A DNA stretch of 26,812 nt. Origin: DASYYE01 sp035946955. GTDB lineage: Bacteria > Actinomycetota > Actinomycetes > Streptosporangiales > Streptosporangiaceae. The position numbers and the translations under genes were made by a program. Numbering within the stretch: the stretch's first letter is position 1; every line of letters begins with the position of its first letter. The notes beneath the pieces are model-generated. The model was not told the origin of the DNA. It was given only the letters and a program-made list of their open reading frames with translations, and ran no database searches. This document shows positions 7,664 to 19,400 of this stretch, piece after piece. The stretch lies in the NCBI GenBank assembly GCA_035946955.1, contig DASYYE010000512.1:1-26812 (forward strand), given 5' to 3'.

Positions 7664-7780
7664 GCGTGAATGGCTGGCACGCCTCGCGAGAAAGTACCGG
7701 AATTAGCTGACAGAAAGCGTTTAGTGGCCCTTGGAATGATTGGCGGGACCAGGTTTCAGTCGACGGGGATGGGAGCAGGC

Positions 7781-9736
7781 ATGCGGCGTGGAGTGATCGT
7801 CCTGGCTGCCACGGTCTTGGGTGTGGTGATGGCTGTGGCGCCCGCAGCGGTGGCACAGGCCGCGGTGCGGGCTGCCCCGGCCCGAGCGGCCGCCCAGGGA
7901 GGTGGGCGCTCGGATGGGCGCGGGGGTCCGGCGCCGTCGACGGGTAACCCGTGGCAGATGCCCGCGCAGCCGCCGCCGGACCCTGGGCTTGCGCAGGTGG
8001 GTTCGGGGGCCGTGGGCAGTAGTGAGGCCGCCGTGGTGAAGGCGGCGCCGGCGAAGGCTCATGCCACGCGTCGGCCGGTTGTGGTAGCGGGCCTGACCAC
8101 CGAGACGGGGACGGTGACGGCCGAGCCAGACGGGCGGGAAGTCGGCACGGAGTACGTGCTGCCGGTGCGGGTGCGCCGGGGTGACCGCTGGGTGACGGTG
8201 GACACCAGGCTGCGGCGGGGGGCTGGTGGCCGGTGGGCGCCTGCGGCGGTCCCAGGGGATGTGGTGTCGTTCTCTCGCGGTGGGGAGGGGCCTGTGTCGG
8301 TGGTTTCGGCGCTGGGGTCGCGGCTGGCGTTGTCGTGGCTGGGCGGGCTGCCCGCTCCGGTGATTTCCGGCGCGTCTGCGACTTACCACAGTGTGCTGCC
8401 GGAGGTGGATCTAGTCCTGACCGCGACGAGCGCTGCGGCGGGTGGGTTCAGCGAGGTGCTGGTGGTGCATTCGCGGAACGCGGTTCATGACCGTGGGCTG
8501 GCCCGGCTGGCGATGGGTGTGGCCGCGCCAGGGACGGCAGGGCTGCATGTGGTGGCCGGGGGTGGGCTGGTGGCGGCGATGGCTAGCGGCCGGGGTTCGT
8601 TCGTGGGGGCGGCGCCGTCGATGTGGGACTCCTCCGCCGAGCCGCGCAGCGCGGCCGGGGTGCAGGCGGCAGCGGCGGCGGCCCGTGCGGTGGGTGCAGG
8701 TCTGGCGCCGATGGGCTCTGGGGCGGTCTCAGGTGTGGACGGCCCGGCCGGCGGGGCACGGCTGGCCCCGGTTATGACGCACGTTGTCGGCGGAGGGAGG
8801 GTGTGGTCGCTGGTGCCGGATGAGCGGATGCTTACGTCGCCGACGACCCGCTTCCCGGTCTATGTCAAGGCTGGGTCGTTCGTAACGGTGAGCGGCACAG
8901 GCAAAGAGCAGGCGTATGACCCGGTGCAGTCCGACCCCGGTGGCGGCCCTCCCCCGAACAACGTTGATTGCAGGGGATCGCACTACAACGACTCCTCGTA
9001 CAAGTCCTCCCCCGTCGGCTACGACAACTTCAAAGGCGGGAGTTGCCAGTTCAACGACACCGACTACGCGCTGTTCCAGGTCGGGGTGCCGACGGGGGTG
9101 TTCGACCCGCACGCGAAGCTGATCTCCGCGACGTTCAACCTCACTGAGGTCTACACCTCCACTTGCGCGACGACGCCAGTGTCATTGACCGTGAGCTGGA
9201 CCGGGGCGATAAATCACAACACCGGCTGGTCCGGCCCCAACCCGACGCGGAACAACGTGGATAAGGCGCGGACGCTGGGCCCGGACCCGGGTAGTTGCGG
9301 TAGCACGGAGAACTTCTCCCATACCCGGTCCAAGGGCTGGGATATCTCCGCGGACCTGAAGGCGTTCCCGTCGTCGGCGAACAACATCACCTTGCGGGTG
9401 TGGGAGCCGAAGAACAACAACGACGCCGACCACAAGCAGCTGGCCAACAACCCCGACCTGCAGGTTGTCTGGACCGATACCCCGGACGTCCCGTCGAACC
9501 TGGGTGAGGCCGCGACAAGCCAGGGGACCGGCAGCGTGGACTGCGCTACCAGCCCTGCCAACCCGCCGGCCATCGGCGCCACGGACGCGAACCTGGGCGT
9601 CTACCTGATGGCCCAGTACGCCGATGAAGACAACGGCAGCGTGAGCGCCGACATCCGCTACTGGAACTACACCAGCAACGGCCCGGTGACCAGTGAGTGT
9701 TTTCCATCCTGGCATGACCTATTCGTCACAGCTTGA
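7781..9736 (+). pseudogene. 5' part of secreted DNRLRE-like protein, cut by IS
   Basis: The start at 7781 has GGGAG just upstream and begins a signal peptide (MRRGVIVLAATVLGVVMAVAPAAVAQA, cleavage after about residue 27). A long beta-rich region follows (LPVRVRRGDRWVTVDTRLRR, YHSVLPEVDLVLTA). From about residue 370 come DNRLRE-type features of actinobacterial cell-surface proteins: PVYVKAGSFVTVSG, DYALFQVGVPTGVFDPHAKLISATFNLTEVYTSTC, TRSKGWDISADLKAF, NITLRVWEPKNNND. Native coding ends at Ser codon 9692-9694; the next 13 codons to the TGA at 9734-9736 are IS sequence. The reading frame resumes at 10608. Removing the IS and one target copy restores ...NGPVTS-VTGALPTV..., an ancestral protein of about 1,555 residues. 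The truncated product could still be secreted. Confidence 0.85.
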
Positions 9737-10604
9737 TCACTGCGCGGCGCGTCGCTGCTGAGACACGAGAAGCCCCTGGTAAGTGAGGCGATCGACCAAG
9801 AAAGCTTCACCACCACCAGGGGCTTCCATGCTTTTCTACCGTGCCGCGCTGCCGTTGTCGTCCCGGACCCTCACTTACGCGTCTGGGATCATCCGCCGTC
9901 ACCGGTCGGCGGCCAGGTCGCGGTGGCGGAAGCTAAACCCCGGAAAGCAGGCCCTGCTCGTGCTGGTCTACCTGCGCAAAGGCGAGACATTCGCCGGGCT
10001 CGCCGCTGGGTTCGGGGTCGGCACGGCAACCGCATGGCGGTATGTGAACGAGACCGTCTCCCTGCTGGCGGCGCGAGCGCCGAAGCTCCGCAAGGCCGTC
10101 CGGGACGCCAAGAAGAAAGGGCACGCCTACGTTGTGGTGGACGGAACTCTCATCCCCATCGACCGGGTCGCCGCCGACCGGCCTTTCTACTCCGGCAAGC
10201 ACAAGAAGCACGGCATGAACCTGCAGGTCATCGCCAGCCCCAACGGGGACCTTTTGTGGGTGTCCGGGCCGCTGCCCGGCTCGGTGCACGACAAGAAGGC
10301 CGAGTGGGTCTGGGGTGTGCTGGCCGAACTGGAGGCCGCTGGCCTGATCGTCCTGGCCGACAAGGGCTACCAGGGCGCCGCGCACGCGAAAGTGCCGTAC
10401 AAGGGGAAGAACAAGCCTGAATCACAGAGAGACGCCAACCGCGCCCACGCGAAACTGCGCTCACCCGGCGAGCGCGCGAACGCCCAGCTCAAGACCTGGT
10501 GGATCCTCCGCAAGCTCCGCTGCTGCCCCTGGCGCGCCGGCCAGATCGCCAAGGCCATCCACGCATTACAGACCCGAGAAGCAAACGCAGGATGAAAAAG
10601 GCTC
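9695..10604 (+). mobile_element. IS5-family (ISL2-like) insertion sequence, 910 bp
   Basis: The left end GAGTGTTTTCCATCCTG and the complement of the right end GAGCCTTTTTCATCCTG match at 14 of 17 positions. The element is flanked by AGT at 9692-9694 and 10605-10607, a 3-bp target duplication of the ANT type typical of the ISL2 group. It carries one transposase gene. It interrupts the large secreted-protein gene in phase 0. Both ends and the transposase are intact, so it may be a recent and active insertion. A 5-bp duplication reading (CAGTG) with ends one base inward is also possible because the flank is near-palindromic. Confidence 0.88.
9828..10595 (+). CDS. IS5-family DDE transposase (DDE_Tnp_4 type)
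   Basis: The protein has 255 residues. An N-terminal helix-turn-helix (about 35-78: GKQALLVLVYLRKGETFAGLAAGFGVGTATAWRYV) precedes the RNase-H-like catalytic domain. D105 is in VVVDGTLIPIDR, D178 in LIVLADKGYQGA and E215 in ERANAQLKTW, giving a complete DDE triad. The start is ATG 9828 rather than the upstream in-frame codon at 9783, because homologues begin near MLFYRAALPLSS. It fills almost the whole IS, ending 9 bases before the right end. It is apparently intact. Confidence 0.93.
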   Translation: MLFYRAALPLSSRTLTYASGIIRRHRSAARSRWRKLNPGKQALLVLVYLRKGETFAGLAAGFGVGTATAWRYVNETVSLLAARAPKLRKAVRDAKKKGHAYVVVDGTLIPIDRVAADRPFYSGKHKKHGMNLQVIASPNGDLLWVSGPLPGSVHDKKAEWVWGVLAELEAAGLIVLADKGYQGAAHAKVPYKGKNKPESQRDANRAHAKLRSPGERANAQLKTWWILRKLRCCPWRAGQIAKAIHALQTREANAG

Positions 10605-10607
10605 AGT

Positions 10608-13361
10608 GTCACTGGCGCGCTGCCCACCGTGACTTCGGGCACCAGGCCAGGCTGGCAGCTGCCCTCTTCGGTCACCTCCGGGCTGGCCCCGGGCACGGTG
10701 ATGGCCTGGCAGGCCCAGGCTGAGACCGGCAGTGGGACCGTGAACGGGCAGACTTTCGGCCCCTACCCTTCGGGCTGGAGCGATACCTGCTACTTCGCGG
10801 TGTACCCGAAGGCCCCAGACGCCCCGCCCACCGTCACCGCTGACTTCACCCAGACCACGGACCAGGGAGTGGGCTCCCCGCTAACGTTCACGATCACCCA
10901 GTCGGCGTCCAACGGAGACACGGCGGCTAAGTTCGTGTGGGCGCTGGACAACACCCCGCCATTGACGGGAACCATCCCGGCCGCGCAGACTTGCACCACC
11001 GCTGGGCCCACTGCCTCGTGCACCCAGATCACCACCGGCACCGCGACACTGACCATCAACGTGCCCTCGCCGGGCCCGCACGACCTGTGGGTGTATGAGC
11101 AAGACGGCGGTGGCAACGACTCTGGCACGACCAACGACGCTGCGCCGAATGCGACATGGACGTTTTCTGGCGCGCCCGACCAGCCGTTCACCTACGCGAA
11201 CTTCGGGGCGGCGCTGAGCGCTAGCAAGCCGTTCGACAACACCATGGTCTCCACCGGCGCGGGGGCCGCTGGCGGGGCGGATGGTGACGGGTCTGGCAAC
11301 GCCTTGGACGAGGCACAGCTCCAGGCCGCCGGGTGGGCGCCAAAGAAGACCGTCACTGTGGATGGCGCAGAGTTCACCCTGCCGGACTTCGGCACCAGCA
11401 CCAGCGCTGCGGACAACCTGCTCGCCGCCAACCAGACCATAGGTATGGCTGCGGGTTCCCATGGCAGCTCGCTGGTGTTCCTGGCCAGCTCCACCATTGC
11501 TGACGCCACCATCGCGGGGCTGGCGACCGGGTCACCGGACACCACTGCGGCGGTGCGGAGCGAGGTGACCGCGCCAGCGGTGATGGGCGGGGTGCCGGTG
11601 AGTGCCTCGGGCTGCGCGGGTCAGCCTGGGTTCAACGCCACGACTTCCTGCTCCCCGGCGACTGGCACGGTCCGGTACGCGAGCGGCTGCGCTATCGCTT
11701 CCTCCCCTTACACGCTGACGGTGCCGGACTGGTCCAGTGGCCCCTCGGACATAGCTGCGCTGGTGCTGCCGGGGGAGGACAGCCAGACCGGGCAGTCCGC
11801 GGCCAGCTTGAAGCTGTATGCGTTCGCGGTCCCGGTCGACGCGAACTGCACCGTCGCTTCGGTGAAGCTGCCGGATGTGAGCCGTTCAGTCACCGCCACT
11901 GTCACGTCCGATGGGAGTGTGACCCAGCCCCAGTCAGCGCTGCATATCTTCGGGATGTCGCTGCGCGACACCACCACCGCCACCACGCTGGCGGACGGCA
12001 GTGTGCAACCGGCACCGTCCGGGCAGGCGTGGACGGGTGCGTTCGAGGCGCCGGCCGAGGAAGCCTACGCCCCCCCGTCCGGCGCCACATGGGGTGACCA
12101 GACCATCCGGATCGCGATGTCTGCTGGTGCCAGCACGGCGACGGGCGGTCAGGTGCGGATCAAGCTGGCCGACCCGGGGTTCACCTCACATGATGGCATG
12201 GGCCCGCTGGTGATCGGCGCGGCCAGCATCGCAGCCGAGCAGCCCGGTAGCTCGCCCACGCCCGTGCCCACACAAAAACCACAGCCATTGACCTTCGCCG
12301 GGTCGGCATCGGTCACGGTGCCGGAAGGCGGTGATGTCTATAGCGACCCGGTTACGTTCCCAGTGACAACGGGGGAGGGACTGCTGGTCACCTTGTGGGT
12401 CCAGAACGCCTCGGTGAGCTACCTGCCGTGGCAGTCGTGGTCCAGCGGGGCGATGAGCTGGTTCGCCCCCACCGGCACCGGCAGCGCCCAGCAGACCCTT
12501 GACACCACGGGCACTCCGTTCACCGGCGCCGGGTCGTCGAACTTTGCCGCGGTCCCGCTACTGGCCGGGGTGGACGTGACCACGGCCCAGGTCAACTCGG
12601 GCGGCGTCGTGGTCAGCCCAGGAGAACCCACGGTGGTCGTAGCCGGGAACAACGTCATTGACGGGGGCACCTCCGGTGCGGTCGCGGACTCCGGTGATGT
12701 GCCTAGCCAGCGGCTGGCCGGGCAGATCATCTCCCAGCAACGCAACACCGACAGCGGCGTCACCTACGGCGTGGTGGACGCCGGTGTGCAGTCCAACCAG
12801 GTCATCGGGGACGGCACCGGCACGGGCGGGGTGAGCCTGATCGACCGCATCGACGCCGACGTGCTCGCCGAACCCGACCTGGGCACGGTGGTCCTCGACG
12901 AGGGACTGCAGGACCTGCTGCGCAACCCCAGCCTCTCAGCCACCAACCTCGGCAACGCCTACACCCTGCTGGAGGAGCAGCTGTACTCCTTCGGCGCGCA
13001 TGTGGTCACCGGTGACCTCACCCCCTGCTCCGGCTACCAGGACACAGGAGCGAACGACTCCTGCTCGGCGGCGGTAGATGCAACCCGCAACAGTCTCAAC
13101 TCGGCCATCGACTCCGGCGGCGGCACCTACTACTGCGCAGCGTCCTTCGACGGACAAGTCAGCAACGACGCGACCCCGCCGACCCCGGAGGCGCTGGCAG
13201 CAGGTTTCGGCACCGACGGCGCGAACCTCACCCTGGGTGCTAACGGCGGCTATGCCGCGCTCGCCCCCGCCGTCGCCCCTGGGCCGCCGGGCGCTCCGCA
13301 GCCCGTTGGCGGGTCGTGTGACCTGTCCGTCTACGCCCCGGCGATACCCCCGTTCCCCTAG
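10608..13361 (+). pseudogene. 3' part of IS-split secreted protein, SGNH-like C-terminus
   Basis: This continues the frame of the 7781 gene after the IS, beginning VTGALPTVTSGTRPGW. It has Ig-like/beta-sandwich stretches (FTYANFGAALSASKPFDN...; FEAPAEEAYAPPSGATWGDQTIRIAMS). The last 230 residues resemble the SGNH/GDSL hydrolase domain seen in actinobacterial partners of RHS proteins: VVVAGNNVIDGG, ADSGDVPSQRLAG, YGVVDAGVQSNQVIGDG, GTVVLDEGLQDLL, VVTGDLTPCSGY, TDGANLTLGANGGYAALA. The usual GDS and DxxH motifs read ADS and DGAN, so the triad looks incomplete. It has no signal peptide or ribosome site of its own; GTG 10629 could allow a cytoplasmic fragment. The RHS gene follows after 73 bases. 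Confidence 0.8.
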
Positions 13362-13434
13362 CACCTGCCGTCCCTCCGTCTCGTGATGGCTCCTGTGTGA
13401 CCCGCCTGGTGGCGGCTGAGTGGAAGGCGCACCG

Positions 13435-16400
13435 ATGACCTCGACACTGACCTCCCGAGCGGCCCGTAGGGCGGGCTGGCTGCGCTGCGCGGCGGTGGTG
13501 TGCGCAGCAGCGGCTTTAGTCCCGTCGCTGACTGGGATGGGGGTTCCCCCACCCAATGGGGCCTCAGCCGGGCCCGCCAGGCCGCTGCGGCAGCCGCCCC
13601 GCCACCCGGTGCCGGTCCACGTGGTGCCGTCGCGCCGGCTCCAGGTTCCCAAGCTGCGCAACTGGCAGCGCCCTCCGCTGGCCTGGCCCACACCGGGGGC
13701 AGCGACCGTCACCCTGTCCGGCGCCCACCCGACGGGGGTGGCGGTGCCTGCGAGAGCACCTGGGCGTGAGGTCAGCAACGGCATGATGGCCGCCCCGACC
13801 CTTGGGTCGGCCCGCGCTGGGCGGCTGCCGGTGTGGGTGGGGCCCGCCGCCGCAGCCACCCGCCATGCCCGCCGCGCCGCGGTTGCGACGGCCCCGGCAC
13901 AGGTGCAGGTGGTGATGGCGCCACGGAGCGCAGCCGCCGCAGCAGAAGTCAGCGGCGTGGTGTTCACCGTGGCCAACGCGAGCCATGACGCCGGCACGGC
14001 TGCGGCTGAGGTACACGTGAGCTTGGGTTACCGGGGGTTCGCTTTCGCTGACGGTGGCGGGTATGCGGCGCGGCTGGCGCTGGTGCGGTTCCCGGCGTGT
14101 GCGCTGACCACGCCCCGCGTGGCGGCCTGCCGCCGTCCGGTGCCGCTGGCTTCGGGTAACAACGTGCTCACCTACCACCTGGGTGCCAACGTCACCCTGC
14201 CAGCCGGGTCGGCACCGGTGGTCCTGGCTGCGGTCACGTCACCCTCGGGTGGTGAGGGTGACTTCAGCGCCAGCCCGCTGTCGGAGGCGGGCACCTGGGC
14301 CGAAGGTGGGTCTTCGGGGGCGTTCACGTTCTCCTACCCGGTCAACGTGCCACCGGTCCCGGGTGGGCTGGCCCCGGCGGTCAGCCTGGAGTACAACTCC
14401 CAGACCGTGGACGGCCTGACCTCGGCGACCAACAGCCAGGCGTCGTGGGTCGGTGACGGCTGGGACTACCAGCCCGGCTACATCGAACGTGACTACCAGT
14501 CGTGCGAGCAGACCTCCACCAAGACCGGGGACCTGTGCTGGTCCAGCAACGATATGACCACCCTGTCGCTGGGCGGGGTGACCACCCGGCTGGTCGACGA
14601 CCCGAAGAACGGGTGGCACACCCAGGCCGACAACGGCGATCAGATCACCTACAAGACCGGCGCGCACAACGGCACCAAAGACGGCGGGTACTGGGTAGTA
14701 ACCGACCCCGACGGCACCAGCTACTACTTCGGCCTGAACCAGCTCCCCGGATACGCCACAGGAGATCCCACCACCGGCAGCGCCTGGACCGTGCCGGTGC
14801 ATGCCACCGGGTCGGGGCAGCCATGCGCGGGGAGCACCTTCGCCAAGTGTGACCTGCCATTGGCGGTGGAACCTGGACTATGTCACCGACTCCCACAACG
14901 ACGCCGAAGCATACTTCTACGCCACCCAGACCAACTACTACGCCTCCAACAGCACCACGTCCTCGACCAACACCACCGCCAACGCCGGTTACACCCAGGC
15001 CGGCGCCCTCCAGAAGATCGAGTACGGGTTGCGTGCGGGCAGTGTGTATGGGGTGACCCCAGCCGCCCAGGTGGTCTTCAAGACCGCCACCGACCGCACC
15101 GACGTCCCCACCAGCAGCGCCACCGGTGACCTGGCGTGCTCCAAGGGCAAGCCGTGCCTGGTGATCTCACCCACGTTCTGGAGCCGCTACCGGCTGGAGT
15201 CCATCACCACCCAGGCCCTGGAAGGCACGTCCCTGGCGACAGTGGACACCTGGGCATTGAAGCAGAGTTACCCGGCGACCGGGGACGGCGCCACAGCGCC
15301 ACCGCTGTGGCTGGACTCGATCCAGCGAACCGGGGGAGACACCGCGGGAGGCGCCAATACGACCGCTTCCCTGCCGCAGGTGTCGTTCACGCCGCTGGCC
15401 TACCCTAACCGGGTCGAGACCCCCACCGACCTCAGTGATGGCTACCCGTACATGTACCGGATGCGGATGTGGGAGGTCGCCAGCGAGACCGGCGGGCTCA
15501 CCACCGTCGACTACTACGCCCCGCCTCCGGCTTGCGCGACGTCCGGGACCAGCTTCCCCCCAGCCGACGGCAACACCACACTGTGCTACCCCGGCTACTG
15601 GACCCCGCCGGGCCAGTCCAGTCCGCAGCCGGACTGGTTCAACAAGTTCGTCGTGCAGTACGTACACCAGGACAACATCGTCGCCGGTGTCGCGCCCGTG
15701 GTCACCAGCTACAACTACAGCACGCAGCCGGGGCAGTTCACCGGCGGCTGGCACTTCACCGACGACCCGCTCACGAAGTCGGACGAGCGGACCTGGGACC
15801 TGTGGCGCGGGTTCGGCACCGTGACCACCCAGACCGGCACCGCCCCAGACCCAATCACCCGGACCACCGACACCTACTTCCAGGGCATGGACGGCGACCA
15901 CCAGGCCAACGGTTCCACTTCGTCGGTCTCGCTGACCAGCGGCCTCGGAGGGGAGAAGGTCACCGACTCCAACCAGTTCGCCGCGACGCTGTTCGAGCAC
16001 ACCGTCTACAACCCCTCCGGCGCCACCGCCCCCATCGTCACCGACAGAGTGACAGTGCCGGTGACGATCCGGGCGACCGCCACCCAGTCCCAGCCCTCAC
16101 CAATCCCCAGCCTCACTGCCTACATGACCGGCACCGCGGCCACCAAGACGTTCACCGCGCTGGCCGCCGGGGGGCTACCGCGAAGCCGACGACACCTACA
16201 CCTACGACAACACCTACGGCCGGGTCACCGCCCAGGCCGACGTGCCCGACACCACCGACCCCACCGAAGACACCTGCACCCAGACCAGCTACGCCACCAA
16301 CACCAAGGCCGGGCTGCTGGACCTGCCTGCCGAAGTCATCGTCACCGCCGTGCCGCCCTCGGCCTGCCCGGTCTCCGGGGCACCCACCCAGGCCGAGCTG

Positions 16401-19400
16401 GTGTCGGACACCACGACCTACTACGACGGCTCCACCACCCTCGGCGCGCCCCCCACGGCCGGGGACGCCACCATGACCCAGAAAGCCACCTCGTTCTCCG
16501 GCAACCCCCCAGCCGAGGTGTTCACCACCGAGACCAAGGACCTCTACGACTCCTACGGCCGGGTGACCTCAGCCACCGACGCCGACAACCACACCACCCT
16601 GACCAGCTACACCCCCGCCACTGGCGCCGAGCCGACGTCGCAGACAGTCACCGACCCCATGGGCCTGGCCACCACGACCACCTACGACCCAGCCCGCGAC
16701 CTCCCCCTGACCGTCACCAGCCCCGCCGGGTTCGAGACCGAGAAGACCTACGACGCGCTCGGCCGCATCACCGCCGGGTGGAACCAGCGCATCCCCTCCG
16801 ACTACAACCCACAGTCGATGCCGCTGGCGAACAAGACGTTCAGCTACGACCTCTCCAACACCAAGACCTCGGTCGTCACCACCGGCACGCTGAACACCAA
16901 TGGCACCTACCTCTACTCCGACACCTTCTATGACTCCCTCGGCCGGCAGATCGAGACCCAGCAGCAGACCACCGACGGCAAGGGCATGACCGTCACCGAC
17001 ACCAACTACAACTCCGACGGCTGGCCGGCGGTGGACAACAACCCCTACTTCGTCCAGTTCAACCCAAACTCCGCCCCCCCGATCGAGTTCGGCACCCTGG
17101 TGGACGCACCGGCGGGCCAGGTGCCGTCCTCGGCCGGCTACGTCTACGACGGCGCAGGCCGGGTCACCCGCAAGATCCTCTACAGCGACGCCACGGAGAA
17201 GTGGGAGACCGACACCGCCTACGGCGGTGACTACGCCACTGTCACGCCACCCACTGGCGGTACCGCGACCACTACCTATACCAACGGGTTCGGCCTGACC
17301 AGCTACATCTACACCTACCACTCCTCCCCACCCCCAGCCACGCCCCCGCCGCCAGGCACCGCCGGCCAGAGCGGCCCATCAGGGTGGGATGTGACGTCCT
17401 ACACCTACACTGCCGCACGCCAGCTCGCCACGATCACCGACACCGACAAGAACAAGTGGTCCTACGGCTACGACCTCGCCGGGGACCAGACCACCGCCAC
17501 CGACCCCGACACCGGCACCACCACCAGCAACTACGACGCGGCCGGGAACCTGATGAAGGTCACATCCCCGACCAGCGACCAGGTCTCCTACACCTACGAC
17601 GCCGACAATCGCAAGACGTTCGAGTACAACACCACCGGCGGCGCCCCCAAGACCCCCGCCCATGAGCTGGCCGCCTGGACCTGGGACACCCTCGCCAAGG
17701 GCCTGCTCACCTCCGCTACCTCCTACGGCCCGGGCGGCACCTCTGGGACCTCATACACCGAGGCGGTCACCAGCTACAACGCCGACTGGGGGCTGCCCGC
17801 CGACACGCGGGTCCAGATCTCCGCCGGGCCGCTGGCCGGCACCTACGAGCAGGACTACGCCTATGACCTCAACACCCAGCTCCCGATCACCTCTATGGAC
17901 TCCGCGGCCGGCCCACTGCCCCAGGAGGGCGTCAACACGGGGTACGACCCCGCGAACCGGCCCGCAGAGCTGTCCGGCCTGTTCCAGGGGGCGGGAAGCT
18001 TCTACTACGTGTCCAACCTGTCCTATACCGAGCTGGGACAGCCCTACGACTACACCCTGGGCGGCGGCACCGACTCCCTCGACGTCATCAACACCTACGA
18101 CCCCGAGACCGGCCTGCCCCAGACCACCGGCGTGCAGACCACACCCGGCCAGACACTCGACGCCACCACCTACACCTACGACCACGCCGGCCTGCTCACC
18201 TCCGAGGCCAACACCCAGGCCTCGGCCAGCGGCACCCCGCAGGTGCAGTGCTTCGCCCCCGACTACCTCGGCCGGACGGTGACCGCGTGGTCACAGGCCA
18301 GCACCGACTGCACCAACGGCCCCTCCCGGTCCGCCGAAGCAGGCGCGGCCGCGCCCTACTGGGAGAACTACACCTACAACGACGTCAATGACCTGACCCA
18401 GGTCACCTCCACACCCCCCACCCCCACCGGGTCGGTCACAACCACCATCAACACGTTCCCCGCCCCCGGCTCGTCCCAGCCGCACGGCGTCGCCACCCAG
18501 CAGGTCAGCGGGCAGACCGGTAAGACCCAGTACAGCTACAACGCCGCCGGGCAGACCACCTTGATCAGCGCCCCCGGCCAGACGCAGAATCTCAACTGGG
18601 ACGACACCGGCAAGCTCGCCTCTGCCGCCACTACCGGCGGCTCAAACCCCGGCACCACCAGCTACGCCTACGACGCCGACGGGAACCTGCTGCTGCAGCA
18701 GGATCCGGGGTCGGCGACCCTGTACCTGTTCGGCGGCAGTGAGCAGCTCACCCAGGACACCGCCACCAAGACGGTCACCGGCACCCGCTACTACAGCCTC
18801 GGCGGCGTCACCGTCGCCGCCCGCACCGCCAACTCCACCAGCGACAACGTCAGCTTCCTGGCCGGTGACACCCAGGGCACCATGACCCTAGCTGTCGACG
18901 CCACCACCCTGGCGCCCACGTACCGCTACTTCGACCCCTACGGCAACCCCGTCACCCCCGCAAGCGGCCCCCCCGCCGCCTGGCCCGCCGGGAACCATGG
19001 CTTCGTCGGTGGCACCGCCGACGCCGTAACCGGGTTCACCAACCTCGGCGCCCGCGAGTACAACCCCACCACCGCCTCCTTCCTCTCACCCGACCCCCTC
19101 ATCACCCCTGACAACCCCCAAACCCTCAACGCCTACGCCTACGCCGCCGACGACCCGACCACCAACTCCGACCCTTCGGGTGCCTCCGTCACCTGCGGCG
19201 CCGCATGCCGACCCGCACCTCCACCCCCACCCGGGCATCACAACGGCAGCGGCAACGGCAACAACAGCACCGGCAGCGGTGACCCGGGCTGGTACGCCAA
19301 CACCGGCTACAGCATGGACAACCTCTACTGGATGGGCTTCCTCAACACCGTCGCCCCACCGCCACCCGTCCACATCATCACCCGCACCACCCGCGCCATG

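Larger units (their letters stand above)
7389..7780. other. Divergent intergenic region, no gene
   Basis: These 392 bases separate the SARP regulator from the secreted-protein operon. They hold the regulator's ribosome site, two perfect palindromes listed separately, and presumably both promoters. I see no convincing coding sequence; frames that read through it lack ribosome sites. Confidence 0.6.

Noticed and set aside
9690..10609. 5-bp target duplication (CAGTG) for the IS
   Set aside because: Possible, but the 3-bp AGT with ends starting GAG fits the ISL2 group better and gives longer matching terminal repeats.
16160..16180. Programmed ribosomal frameshift at the G6 run in the RHS gene
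   Set aside because: A second, independent shift at 14860 is also required for the full protein, and RHS homologues are read in one frame, so damage, phase variation or sequence error is more likely.
14500..19170. Regularly repeated short sequences that might suggest a CRISPR array or minisatellite
   Set aside because: The repeats are degenerate YD codons (TACGAC, ACCTACACC) in a protein frame, without constant spacers or identical repeat units.
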